Part shown: positions 9,168 to 18,200 of the stretch, piece after piece
Layout of the letters: every line of letters begins with the position of its first letter
How positions within the stretch are numbered: position 1 is the stretch's first letter
Assembly (NCBI GenBank): GCA_903887415.1
Contig: CAISPO010000059.1
Span: 62,001-126,000 of the forward strand
Direction of reading: 5' to 3'
From: an uncultured Bacteroidota bacterium
Lineage (GTDB): Bacteria; Bacteroidota; Bacteroidia; Chitinophagales; Chitinophagaceae
Length of the DNA: 64,000 nucleotides
Program-made: the position numbers and the translations under genes
Notes under the pieces: generated by a model
Databases searched by the model: none
What the model was told of the DNA's origin: nothing
The model's input: the letters and a program-made list of their open reading frames with translations, nothing else

Positions 9168-9722
9168 CTATGGCATCAGCACCTTGTCTATCACGTGTAT
9201 CACACCGTTTTTCTGATAGACGTCTTTTATGGTTACCATAGCGACGCCGCCTTTGCTGTCTTTTACTTCCAAGTGCTTGCCTTTCTTCATTATTGTGAGC
9301 TCTTCGCCCTGCACGGTGGTAAGTTTCGCCATACCGCCGCCTGCTTTTATTTTTTCCATCAGGTCTTTAGAGTCCATCTTGCCTGCTACAACGTGATAAG
9401 TGAGCACTGAAGTAAGAGTGGCTTTGTTCTCTGGTTTCAGCAGGTTGTCAACAGTGCCTGCAGGCAGTGCTGCAAATGCTTCGTTTGTTGGTGCAAATAC
9501 TGTGAACGGCCCATCGCTTTGCAGCGTAGGAACTAGCCCCGCGGCCTTTACTGCGGCCACCAGGGTAGTGTGGTCTTTGGAGTTCACAGCGTTCTCCACA
9601 ATGTTCTTTTGCGGATACATGGCTGCGCCGCCCACCATTACTGTGCCTTGCGCAAGGCTGTTTACTGCATTGGCTGCTATCATGGCAATAGCGAATACGG
9701 GAATCAAAAGGATACGTTTCAT
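9168..9722 (-). CDS. Secreted fasciclin (FAS1) domain protein
   Basis: A 184-residue protein starting at MKRILLIPVFAIAMIAANA. A longer frame exists upstream, but its extra residues are polar and do not form a signal peptide, so I use the ATG at 9722. The signal peptide ends near SLAQG. One FAS1 domain fills the rest, with the conserved blocks DGPFTVFAPTNEAFAALP (H1 box), LTYHVV (YH motif) and GVIHVIDKVLMP (H2 box). FAS1 domains mediate adhesion or ligand binding at the cell surface; in Bacteroidota they are often single-domain secreted proteins like this one. A strong terminator follows. It is divergently arranged with the glycosyltransferase at 9991. Confidence 0.93.
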   Translation of the reverse strand: MKRILLIPVFAIAMIAANAVNSLAQGTVMVGGAAMYPQKNIVENAVNSKDHTTLVAAVKAAGLVPTLQSDGPFTVFAPTNEAFAALPAGTVDNLLKPENKATLTSVLTYHVVAGKMDSKDLMEKIKAGGGMAKLTTVQGEELTIMKKGKHLEVKDSKGGVAMVTIKDVYQKNGVIHVIDKVLMP

Positions 9723-9859
9723 ACAATTGTTTTTTGGTTGGTTAGAAATTGTTTTACACATACATCTACGGTACGTTTTGTGTTTAGGTTTTCGGGAAGG
9801 GGAGTTTTTTTGTGTGCTCCATCCAATTTGAATTATTCCTGCACAAAGTAGGTGCGTGT

Positions 9860-9928
9860 AAAAAAGTCTCGTGCAAAGGCGCAAAGCTCGCTATTTCCTC
9901 ATTTCGTTTTTAGGACAGGCAAGCGGGA
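9860..9928. repeat. Intergenic repeat, copy A (TCTCGTGCAAAGGCGCAAAG family)
   Basis: This stretch is an A run, then GTCTCGTGCAAAGGCGCAAAG, then TTTCCTCATTT and a GCAAGCGGG segment. The same ordered blocks recur at 15303-15420, with a hairpin inserted in the middle. The shared blocks are non-coding in both places. The GCAAAGGCGCAAAG motif resembles a dispersed intergenic element I have seen in many environmental bacterial genomes; its function is unknown to me. Confidence 0.5.
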
Positions 9929-9990
9929 GTACGTTTATTTATGACGATTTTTAATGACCAAATGGCTTAGTTTTTTATCTTTAGAACCGC

Positions 9991-11529
9991 ATGAAAAGAT
10001 TTGTGTCAACGTATTATCCCGGTATTTTGCTTTTTGTTGTGACGTTGTGCGTTGGGCTATACGTTTATCAGGATTATGGTATGAGCTGGGATGAGCCGGA
10101 CCAGAGAGGCATTGGGAATGTGACGTACAATTATGTTTTCAAGGGAGATACTTCTTTATTAACTTATGATGACCGTGGACTGGGGCCGGGGTTTGAGCTG
10201 CCACTGATCTTTATAGAAAAAATGGGGCATTTTGAAAGCAGCAGGGACATTTACTTATCAAGGCACCTGGCGACGCACATTTTTTTTCTTATTGGTGTTT
10301 TCTGTGGGTATGTGTTGGCTTACAGGCTCTTTAAGAACCAGTTTATTGCTTGCCTCGCTTTTGTGCTGCTGGCTTTTCATCCGCGTATTTACGCACATTC
10401 TTTTTTTAATACAAAGGATGTCCCTTTTTTGTCTGGTTTGCTGATCGTGATGCTGGTGAGCCATATTGCGTTTAACAGGAACAAAATGGGATGGTATTTG
10501 CTGCTGGGCATTGTAACGGGCTATGCAACCAGCATCAGGGCCATGGCTGTGCTGTTTGCGGCACTTGTATTTTGTTTCCTGGCAATCGACTTGTTGAGGA
10601 GAAGGTATCTTAAGGAACGCGTATTGCCATTAGGTAAGGGCGCCTTGTGCTTTGTTATTGGCTTTTGTGGAATGTTATACCTGTGCTGGCCGCTGCTGTG
10701 GCATAACCCTGTTCATCGTTTTCTTGAATCTTTTCATAACCTGGCAAATATTGTGTGGACGGGGAAAGTATTATTTAATGGCCATTCGTTTGCCGGTAAC
10801 GAACTACCGCTGAGTTATATGCCCGTATGGTTTTCGATTACTGTGCCGGAATTGTGGCTGGTGGCAGGGTTGGTGGGCTGTAGCTATGTGGTCGTTGCGT
10901 TTTTCGGAGCTCCCCTGAAGTATCTGGGCAATACTGCCGAACGGAATTTTCTTTTTTATGCTGCGGTGTTCCTGGCACCTGTGGCGGCTATGGCGCTGCT
11001 GCACGGAGTAAACATTGATGACTGGCGGCATTTATATTTTATTTATGCTCCATTTGTGATGCTGGCGCTGTTTGTAATAAACAAACTGCTGATTGGTAGA
11101 AAGAAGATCATTATACAAACAGCCTGTGTATTGCAAGCTTCGGTAGTATTTTATTTTATGGTAAAAAACCATCCGTTTCAGCAGGTGTATTTCAACCGGT
11201 TTGTATCTCATGATAAAGAGTATTTGAGGAAGCATTACGACCTGGAATATTGGGGCTGCAGTTTTTACCAAGGATTACATCATTTACTTGCAACCAGGCA
11301 GGGGACGATCAAAATAACTACAGACCTTTCCGGAACCCCCCCGCTCAGGAATAACGTTAGTATGCTCACAGCGCAGGAGAAGGGACGGATAATGATAACT
11401 GATGAAGCAAGCGCAGACTATTTCATCACCAATTATCGGCTGCATCCCGATGATTTTTCATATGCAAAAATTGATTGCTCCATTTGCGTGCTTAATAGTA
11501 CGATCTTATGTATTTATAAGATCCGCTAA
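9991..11529 (+). CDS. Polytopic membrane glycosyltransferase, GT39/ArnT-like (GT-C fold)
   Basis: A 512-residue integral membrane protein with about ten to twelve hydrophobic helices. After helix 1 a periplasmic loop carries YGMSWDEPDQRG; the acidic pair here corresponds to the catalytic Asp-Glu of GT-C enzymes such as PMT and ArnT. A second family feature is FNTKDVPFLSGLL (about residue 140). Such enzymes use polyprenyl-phosphate sugars and glycosylate protein or lipid on the outer face of the inner membrane. The acceptor and sugar cannot be told from sequence. The gene heads a same-strand run with the kinase at 11604, but 74 bp separate them and nothing else ties their functions. A UbiA-type prenyltransferase lies further downstream. 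Confidence 0.75.
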   Translation: MKRFVSTYYPGILLFVVTLCVGLYVYQDYGMSWDEPDQRGIGNVTYNYVFKGDTSLLTYDDRGLGPGFELPLIFIEKMGHFESSRDIYLSRHLATHIFFLIGVFCGYVLAYRLFKNQFIACLAFVLLAFHPRIYAHSFFNTKDVPFLSGLLIVMLVSHIAFNRNKMGWYLLLGIVTGYATSIRAMAVLFAALVFCFLAIDLLRRRYLKERVLPLGKGALCFVIGFCGMLYLCWPLLWHNPVHRFLESFHNLANIVWTGKVLFNGHSFAGNELPLSYMPVWFSITVPELWLVAGLVGCSYVVVAFFGAPLKYLGNTAERNFLFYAAVFLAPVAAMALLHGVNIDDWRHLYFIYAPFVMLALFVINKLLIGRKKIIIQTACVLQASVVFYFMVKNHPFQQVYFNRFVSHDKEYLRKHYDLEYWGCSFYQGLHHLLATRQGTIKITTDLSGTPPLRNNVSMLTAQEKGRIMITDEASADYFITNYRLHPDDFSYAKIDCSICVLNSTILCIYKIR

Positions 11530-11603
11530 ATTATCGGGCCTGATGGCATGATTTTTACAGAAGTAAAAATTACTGTTTGTTTTTTTGGGGGGTATATAAA
11601 TCT

Positions 11604-14600
11604 ATGTTCGTGGAAGAAGCTATTGTAAACGACCAGACGGCTAAAACGTATTCGAAGGAACGTCTTTTTTTTAGGTACTTGCCCGGCTATGCAGCATTTA
11701 TCCGGGACAATTGCCTGATCCCATATATAAAGGAGCAGATAAGCCTTTGCAGGTCTATAGACCTGCCGATGATGAAGTTCGTGGGAGGGATGAGTGATGA
11801 CGAACTGGTAATGATGGGCATCGAATCGCATAAACTATTTCTGACGAGTGCAGAGAACAATACGTTGAAAGAACACCTGGAAGTGTCATTGCGTAAATGG
11901 GTGTCGGACCAACTGGTGATCATGAAGAAGGAAGACCTGACCGCTGAAGATATTACGTATGCAGGGTATGTGCGAAAAAGGTCGTTAATAAAATTTTTAC
12001 CTGCCTATACCAGTGACCTTTATGAAGCGCTTGAGATAATAAACGAGATAGACGCGCTAAGCGTGCATAACGATATTGCCGCAACCAACGTATATATTAA
12101 GTTGCTGAAGGACCGGATAAGCGAGCAGGCATTTTTTACGGAGATATTGTCAAATACAACGCCTGGGCTGAATTATATTTTTGACCTCAGCAGGCGCTCC
12201 ATTAAATACGCTAATAAGAACGCCGTCAGCTTTTTTGGCCAATCCCTGGAAAAGATGCAGGAAATGGGAGGCGCTATCATTGCAAACAATGTACATCCGG
12301 ATGAAGTGCAACTGACTGCTGAATCGCTGGAAAAGTGTGCGATTGCCGATGATGGGTCTGTGATCTCGTGGGAGTTCAGGCTCCGGGCTGAAAACGGAAC
12401 CTATCCGTGGATGCGTAATTATGCCTCTGTTTATAAGCGGAATGAAGAAGGTGTTCCGCTGGAAATAGTAGGTATCATATTGAATATTGACAAAGAGAAA
12501 GAAATATCGGATAAACTGATACTAAGTGAAAGGCAATTGCTGGAGGCGCAATCGCTCACGAATCTTGGCAGTTTTGAACTGGAAACCGATACAGGGAAAA
12601 TGGTCGTCACCCCTCAATTTAAAAAGATATACGAACTTGAAGATTTTGACCTTTATAAACTGATAGACCATGTACACCCAGATGACCGTGAAAGGATAAA
12701 TAAGAACAGGGACAGAGCTATACAGGAAGGGGGGATGTATGATAATGAATACCGGTACCGGATAAATGGCAAAGAGAAAATTTTATGGTCCAGGGGATCG
12801 GTGACCATAAGGAATGGAAGAAAGATGATGATAGGTACCGCAATGGATGTGACCAACCGGCATAAAATGCTTCGGGACCTGCTGGAAAGCAGAGCACTAT
12901 ACCAACAGGCGCAGCAACTTTCTCATACCGGCAACTGGAATTGTGACCTGGAGACCAACGAATATTCATGGTCTGACGAGTTATTCCGTATCTATGAAAT
13001 GGAACCTCAATTTGGAAAAATTGAACCAGAAGTAACAAGATCGTACCGGCATCCTGATGATATAGCCATGGTAGATGAACAAGAGCGGCGTTTAAGAGAA
13101 GAGCACGTTCCTTCGGACTACACATTCCGAATAAATCTGCCGTCAGGAAAGCTGAAATACCTTCATGTGAAGGGTGAAGCATCCTTTGATGTGGACAATA
13201 AAGCAACGCGGCTATATGGTACTGTGCAGGACGTCACCGAAAAACAAATGTTGTTTGAAAAATTAAAGGATAGTGAAACACGTTTCAAACAGGCACAGGA
13301 ATTGTCCCATATCGGCAACTGGTCGTGGGACCTCGTGAGTGGTAAGATCTTTTGGTCTGAGGAGTTGTACCGTATATATGGCAGGCAGTTGGGAACAGAG
13401 ATAACGTTTGATAAAGTGATGCTGCTGAACCACCCGGAAGACCAGTTGAAAATAAAAAAGAACCTGCAGGACTGCATTGATACCGGGAAACCAATGGAAA
13501 CCTATTGCCGGGCTGTGCTGAAAGACGGGACGCAGAAAGTACTATATGCGAAAACAGAAACGTTGCAGGGCAAGACTGGGAAAGCAGTGAAACTAGTTGG
13601 CACTATACAGGATGTGACCAAGCAAAAGCTAGTGGAAAAAAAGCTGGCGGATTCGCAGGAATTTATCCAGAAAATAACTGATGTAACACCGTCTATTATC
13701 GCGGCATACAATATCGATAACGGGCAGTTATCCTTTATCAACGATGCTGTTGAAAAGCAACTTGGGTACAAACGATCTACGGTAATAGAAGGTGGTGTTC
13801 CATTTTTTGTTTCCATAACGCACCCGGATGACCTGCCTGCACTGATGGAGAAGAATGCCAAAGCGCTCGAAGAGGCTAATACAATAGCGCCCGGTGCCGA
13901 AGAACCTATAGTGGAGTTTAAGTACAGGATGAAAAACAGTAACGGGGAATATAAATGGTTCCATACGTTCGGTACTATTTTTGAGCGCAATGAAAAAGGG
14001 CTGGTTGAAAGTATATTGAACATATCTATTGACATCACAGACCAGGAAGAAGCAGAACAGGCCGTGTATCAAAAGAACCTTCAACTGCAGCAATCTAATT
14101 CCAGCCTTGAGGAATACGCATATGTAGCCAGCCATGACCTGAAAGAGCCATTGAGAAAAATTGTGACATTCAGCGACCGTATGTTGACAACCCAATTGAA
14201 TACACTCAGTGAGGACGGCAAGGCATATCTTGGTAAAATAATGGAGTCATCGAGGCGTATGCAGAAAATGGTCAATGACCTGCTGTATGTGTCAACTATT
14301 GCCGGCAATAAGGAATACCAGTTGTGTGACCTGAATCTTATTTTGTCGGAAGCATTGCTGCCGCTGGACCATAAGATCGAAGAAGTGAAAGCTATTATAG
14401 ATTCAGACGACTTGCCTACTGTGCCGGTAGTGCCTGCACAGTTCCGGCAATTGTTTCTGAACCTGGTTGGCAATTCGCTTAAGTTTTTGCGAAAAGGCGT
14501 TATGCCGGAGATAAAGATCACGCACAGTTTTATTACTGGCATGGCAGCAGAACGACTGGAGCTTGCCAAAGCAAAAAAGTACATGAAAATTGAGATCAGC

Positions 14601-14801
14601 GACAATGGTATCGGATTTGACAACCAATATGCCGGAAAGATATTTGCCATATTCCAGCGGCTTCATGGCAGGGCAGAGTATGAAGGCACAGGTATTGGCC
14701 TGGCAGTATGCAAGCGTATTGTAGAGAATCATGGAGGGGCAATTTTTGCGGAGGGGAAACTTGATGAAGGTGCTACATTCACTATCATAATTCCGGTCTG
14801 A
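11604..14801 (+). CDS. Multi-PAS sensor histidine kinase
   Basis: A 1065-residue soluble kinase with no signal peptide or clear membrane helix, so probably a cytoplasmic sensor. I start at the ATG at 11604; an in-frame TTG at 11577 would add nine residues. Layout: about 170 N-terminal residues of no recognised family (helical, two similar halves around SKERLFFRYLPGY and KRSLIKFLPAY), then five PAS/PAC units at roughly 185-310, 320-430, 440-560, 565-680 and 690-825. The HisKA helix follows (ASHDLKEPLRKI, phospho-accepting His near 844), then a HATPase_c domain with the N-box NLVGNSLKF (about 953), G1 DNGIGF (about 1000) and G2 GTGIGLAVCKRIV (about 1030). The response regulator 85 bp downstream is the likely phosphotransfer partner. 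Confidence 0.92.
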   Translation: MFVEEAIVNDQTAKTYSKERLFFRYLPGYAAFIRDNCLIPYIKEQISLCRSIDLPMMKFVGGMSDDELVMMGIESHKLFLTSAENNTLKEHLEVSLRKWVSDQLVIMKKEDLTAEDITYAGYVRKRSLIKFLPAYTSDLYEALEIINEIDALSVHNDIAATNVYIKLLKDRISEQAFFTEILSNTTPGLNYIFDLSRRSIKYANKNAVSFFGQSLEKMQEMGGAIIANNVHPDEVQLTAESLEKCAIADDGSVISWEFRLRAENGTYPWMRNYASVYKRNEEGVPLEIVGIILNIDKEKEISDKLILSERQLLEAQSLTNLGSFELETDTGKMVVTPQFKKIYELEDFDLYKLIDHVHPDDRERINKNRDRAIQEGGMYDNEYRYRINGKEKILWSRGSVTIRNGRKMMIGTAMDVTNRHKMLRDLLESRALYQQAQQLSHTGNWNCDLETNEYSWSDELFRIYEMEPQFGKIEPEVTRSYRHPDDIAMVDEQERRLREEHVPSDYTFRINLPSGKLKYLHVKGEASFDVDNKATRLYGTVQDVTEKQMLFEKLKDSETRFKQAQELSHIGNWSWDLVSGKIFWSEELYRIYGRQLGTEITFDKVMLLNHPEDQLKIKKNLQDCIDTGKPMETYCRAVLKDGTQKVLYAKTETLQGKTGKAVKLVGTIQDVTKQKLVEKKLADSQEFIQKITDVTPSIIAAYNIDNGQLSFINDAVEKQLGYKRSTVIEGGVPFFVSITHPDDLPALMEKNAKALEEANTIAPGAEEPIVEFKYRMKNSNGEYKWFHTFGTIFERNEKGLVESILNISIDITDQEEAEQAVYQKNLQLQQSNSSLEEYAYVASHDLKEPLRKIVTFSDRMLTTQLNTLSEDGKAYLGKIMESSRRMQKMVNDLLYVSTIAGNKEYQLCDLNLILSEALLPLDHKIEEVKAIIDSDDLPTVPVVPAQFRQLFLNLVGNSLKFLRKGVMPEIKITHSFITGMAAERLELAKAKKYMKIEISDNGIGFDNQYAGKIFAIFQRLHGRAEYEGTGIGLAVCKRIVENHGGAIFAEGKLDEGATFTIIIPV

Positions 14802-14885
14802 ATGTAATATCTGTGTCAAAAGCAGGTAAATTCTTATTAAGTCCATATAATTGATTATTTTACAGTTCCGAAAACAACAAATGCC

Positions 14886-15293
14886 ATGATTCAATCAGCA
14901 AAGCACTCTGTGTTTATTGTAGATGACGATGAGGACGACCGGTTAACAATGCGTGACGCTTTTATTGAAAATAAGCATAGCCATAACTATGTATTTATGC
15001 AGAGCGGCGACCAACTGATGGGGCATTTTGCCGATGATAGTACCGTTAAGAAACATCCATCGCTTATTCTTCTGGACCTGAATATGCCGGGAAGGGACGG
15101 CAGGGAAGTACTCAGGGAGATGAAAAAGAACGATGACCTGAAACCTATACCGGTGATAGTTGTTACTACCTCCTCATCTGCAAAAGATAGGGAAGCATCT
15201 TACAAGCTAGGGGCCAATTGCTTTGTCACAAAGCCAGATTCTTACCAGGCAATGGTGGCGCTGACGGATGCTATCGCCAAGTTGTGGCTGTAG
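14886..15293 (+). CDS. Single-domain response regulator (CheY/Rcp1-like)
   Basis: A 135-residue stand-alone receiver domain with no output domain. The acidic pocket is present (IVDDDEDD), with the phospho-accepting Asp64 in LLDLNMPG, the Thr in VVVTTSSS and the conserved Lys116 in FVTKPD. The family resembles Rcp1-type receivers that pair with PAS or phytochrome kinases. Its position 85 bp after the multi-PAS kinase, same strand, supports a cognate pair. As it has no DNA-binding part, it probably passes phosphate on or acts by protein contact. Start: ATG at 14886. Confidence 0.93.
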   Translation: MIQSAKHSVFIVDDDEDDRLTMRDAFIENKHSHNYVFMQSGDQLMGHFADDSTVKKHPSLILLDLNMPGRDGREVLREMKKNDDLKPIPVIVVTTSSSAKDREASYKLGANCFVTKPDSYQAMVALTDAIAKLWL

Positions 15294-15302
15294 TATTTTA
15301 GC

Positions 15303-15420
15303 AAAAAAGGTCTCTCGCAAGGGCGCGTATTTACACTCTCTAGCCCCCTTCGCCAGCGCATGGAGCCAACGCCAAAAGGGGGAATTTTCCTCATTTGCTT
15401 TTAAGGCCGCCAAGTGCGGG
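15303..15420. repeat. Intergenic repeat, copy B, with an inserted hairpin
   Basis: The blocks AAAAAAGGTCTCTCGCAAGG and TTTTCCTCATTTGCTTTTAAG match the order of copy A at 9860-9928. Between them lie about 50 bp with an inverted repeat, CCCCCTT (15344-15350) and AAGGGGG (15376-15382). It separates the response regulator from the prenyltransferase and could also act as a weak terminator. Confidence 0.45.
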
Positions 15421-16352
15421 TTTTAATTTTTTTTATTTTGAACGGTAATAAATCTGATAATACAGGCTTTATTTTCGATAGGGATACGGTATTGCATTTG
15501 CGCATTCCTTTCTCTTTTTTCCTGCTGCCGGTATTTTGCTTTGGCGTCAGCCAGGCATCATCTGTGCACATAGCTCACGCTATCATAGTTTTTATTGCCC
15601 TGCACTTTTTTATATACCCCGGCAGCAACATATACAACAGTTACATGGACAGGGATACGGGAAGCATAGGTGGGCTGAAAAATCCACCGCCGGTAACGCG
15701 GAAGCTGTATTATGCCAGTATTATTTGCGATGCAACAGGCTTATTGCTGTGCGCCATTACCGGCCTGGAAAATATGGTCCTTATGGCAGTCTATGTGGCG
15801 TTCTCCAAAGCATATAGCTGGCACGGCATAAGGCTGAAAAAATACCCGTATGTAAGCTGGCTGGTGATCGCTTTTTTCCAGGGCGGATACACCTTTATGC
15901 TGGCAAAAATGACGGCGGAAAATAATACGCATATCTCCTGGTTCAACACTCAGAACATACTGGCGATGGCAATTGCTTCCCTGCTTATAGGCGGATCTTA
16001 CCCGCTGACGCAGATATACCAGCACGATGAGGACAGCCGCAGGGGAGACAATACCATCAGTTACCGGCTGGGCATAAAGGGCACATTTATTTTTACGCTG
16101 ATGATGTTTGTTTTAGCCGCGGGCTTATTGTTTTACTATTTCAGCACTTATAGCCGGGTGTTTGATTTTTTCATTTTTTCGGCATGCCTTACCCCTGTTA
16201 TGGCCTACTTCCTCTACTGGTTTTTTATAGCGGTAAAGGATAAGCAAAACGCCGGTTATGCGCATGTAATGCTGATGAACAAAATATCAGCGGTGTGTAT
16301 GGTGGTGTGCTTCACGATAATTTTCATGAGTAATCATGTGCCTGTGCGGTGA
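15414..16352 (+). CDS. UbiA-family prenyltransferase-like membrane protein
   Basis: A membrane protein of about 312 residues with eight to nine predicted helices. The first UbiA motif is clear: NIYNSYMDRDTGSIGG supplies the NxxxDxxxD metal-binding aspartates. The second acidic motif is QHDEDSRRGDNTISYRLG in the middle loop. Members of this superfamily condense isoprenoid diphosphates with an aromatic or lipid acceptor in the membrane (quinone, heme and lipid pathways); the substrate cannot be assigned here. There is no in-frame ATG before helix 1. The frame opens with GTG at 15414, and a TTG near 15438 is an alternative, so the start is uncertain. Its stop codon abuts the stop of the convergent cyclase gene with no base between them (TGATCA). 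Confidence 0.8.
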   Translation: MRVLIFFILNGNKSDNTGFIFDRDTVLHLRIPFSFFLLPVFCFGVSQASSVHIAHAIIVFIALHFFIYPGSNIYNSYMDRDTGSIGGLKNPPPVTRKLYYASIICDATGLLLCAITGLENMVLMAVYVAFSKAYSWHGIRLKKYPYVSWLVIAFFQGGYTFMLAKMTAENNTHISWFNTQNILAMAIASLLIGGSYPLTQIYQHDEDSRRGDNTISYRLGIKGTFIFTLMMFVLAAGLLFYYFSTYSRVFDFFIFSACLTPVMAYFLYWFFIAVKDKQNAGYAHVMLMNKISAVCMVVCFTIIFMSNHVPVR

Positions 16353-18146
16353 TCATTGCTCCACAAAATACATCTTTAGCAGCCCTTTGTTTTTGGCTTC
16401 CACCTCACCGCGGTAAGTGCAGCGGAATTTGTCTTTTACCAGTTCGTAGGTAGTTTGGGAGATGTTTATTTTTCCGGCTTCACTCGTTTGCTCCATACGG
16501 GCTGCGGTATTTACGGTATCGCCCCAAATGTCGTATGAGAACTTCTTTACGCCAACAATGCCGGCTACCACGCTGCCACTGTGTATGCCAGTGCGCATTT
16601 CGAAAGCGGTATCGCCCAATTGTTGCTTTCTCGCATTTATGAACGCATTTATTTCCAGCGCGGCGTCAATTATGTTTTCGGCATGGTTGAGGTTGGCGGC
16701 GGGCATACCTGATACGGCAAGGTAGGAGTCGCCAATGGTCTTTATCTTTTCGATGTTGTGCCTGCCAATGATGTCGTCAAAAGCCTTGAAGCAAAAGTGC
16801 AGCTCATCAATAAGCTGTTGCGGCGTCATGAACTCACTTGCGTGAGTAAAGTTGACGAAATCTGTGAACAGCACTGTAACATTGTCGAAGTGGCGGGCTG
16901 CGGCTACGCCGGTCTCCTTAAGTTCTTCGGCTACCTCGGCGGGTAATATATTCAGTAGCAGGTCTTCTGATCTCTGTTTCTCCCTGGCCAGGGCGGCATT
17001 ATATTTTCTTTGTGTTTTTAAGTTGCGGTACACAAATATCCCAAGCATCAGGAACAGGGCGGAGCTCAGCACCAGCAGGATATTGAGCCTGCGATTGTAT
17101 TTCAGCGCTTTTTCCTGACCGGCGATTTGCCTGTCTTTATCATCCGAGTCAAACTTCACCTGTAGCAGCTTTAGCTGTTGAGATTTTTCCTTATTGAGGA
17201 TGGAGTCTTTTATTGCGCTGAGCTTTACGCTGTAGTCAAGCGCTTCCGGGTACTTTTTTTGTTTAGTGTATATTTTCAGTAAGGTTTCATAAAGATCTTT
17301 CAAGACCCCCGGCTGTTGAAATTTGTTCTGCAAGTAGATTGCTTTTAGTGCGTACTGTTCGCTGTGGAGAAGGTCGTTCATGTCATAGAATAATATGGCC
17401 AAATTGGCGTAGATCACACTCTCGGCATAGCCCTCGTCAGATGAGTCGATGAGAGCAAGCGCCTGCTTGTAGGTAGCCAGTGACGCATCATATTGTTTTG
17501 TACTCTTAAGGGCGATGGCAAGATTGCACAATGACTCCAACTGTTGTAATTTATTGCCTTCATTCCTGGCCATGGCAATTGCGTCATTATACAATCGGAT
17601 AGCGGTATCATACCTTTTTTCTTTTTTGTAAATGGTGGCCAGGTAATCCATAACCAGTGGGAGTTTCTTTCGGACTTTTTCGTTATCCAGGTGTTGCCGG
17701 GTGATGGCCATCGCATCTTCTATCGTTTTCTTTTCAGATGTTGTATCATCGGTAATTTCATATACCCGTGCAATGCCCAGCATATCGCTGATCTGGAGCC
17801 TGTACTCTTTCTGGTCTTTATGAATACGCAGGGCATCCAGGTAAAACTGAAGGCTTTTGGGGTAGTCAGTAATCACTTCATAGCCCTCAGCGATCATTTT
17901 GTCGGCCATTGCTGCCTGGAGCAGTTTTCCGTGGGCTGTGGCTTCGGCAAACAGAATTTTTCCAATCGTTATTATCTCTTTCGGGTGATCCATCAATTCC
18001 CGGTCGGCATAATCAAGGTACGCGCTCATGCGCTGTGTATCATTGCTGATATGCATCAGCCGGGCAAGTACGGTATCTTCTGCGGCACTTTGTGCCTGCA
18101 TGTAAAAGGCCAGTAAAAGAAAAATGGTGCATGTGAGCAGGCGCAT
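16353..18146 (-). CDS. TPR-sensor class III adenylate cyclase
   Basis: A 597-residue protein read from the ATG at 18146, which has AGGA just before it; an upstream TTG is possible. It has a signal peptide (MRLLTCTIFLLLAFYMQAQ), a periplasmic helical region with several TPR units (about 40-330), one membrane helix (LNILLVLSSALFLMLGIFVY), a short coiled linker (LLLNILPAEVAEELK) and a C-terminal class III cyclase domain. Metal-binding Asp residues are in LFTDFVNF and KTIGDSYLAVSG. The Lys of IKTIGD and the Asp of SYDIWGDTVNTAARM are the purine-specifying pair of adenylate, not guanylate, cyclases, and the transition-state Asn and Arg are kept. It therefore probably makes cAMP in response to a periplasmic signal. 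Monocistronic and convergent with the prenyltransferase. Confidence 0.9.
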   Translation of the reverse strand: MRLLTCTIFLLLAFYMQAQSAAEDTVLARLMHISNDTQRMSAYLDYADRELMDHPKEIITIGKILFAEATAHGKLLQAAMADKMIAEGYEVITDYPKSLQFYLDALRIHKDQKEYRLQISDMLGIARVYEITDDTTSEKKTIEDAMAITRQHLDNEKVRKKLPLVMDYLATIYKKEKRYDTAIRLYNDAIAMARNEGNKLQQLESLCNLAIALKSTKQYDASLATYKQALALIDSSDEGYAESVIYANLAILFYDMNDLLHSEQYALKAIYLQNKFQQPGVLKDLYETLLKIYTKQKKYPEALDYSVKLSAIKDSILNKEKSQQLKLLQVKFDSDDKDRQIAGQEKALKYNRRLNILLVLSSALFLMLGIFVYRNLKTQRKYNAALAREKQRSEDLLLNILPAEVAEELKETGVAAARHFDNVTVLFTDFVNFTHASEFMTPQQLIDELHFCFKAFDDIIGRHNIEKIKTIGDSYLAVSGMPAANLNHAENIIDAALEINAFINARKQQLGDTAFEMRTGIHSGSVVAGIVGVKKFSYDIWGDTVNTAARMEQTSEAGKINISQTTYELVKDKFRCTYRGEVEAKNKGLLKMYFVEQ

Positions 18147-18200
18147 TCCTACAAAAATAAACAATTTCGTATATGGGGGAAATTATTGTTTTGCCAGCGC

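Noticed and set aside
9723-9884. Upstream extension of the fasciclin ORF
   Set aside because: The added 54 residues are polar and would place the signal peptide internally.
11577-11603. TTG start for the histidine kinase
   Set aside because: An ATG nine codons later fits the usual start, and the added residues have no family support.
18152-18159. TATTTTTG box before the cyclase gene
   Set aside because: The predicted transcription start would coincide with the ATG at 18146, and no -33 box exists.
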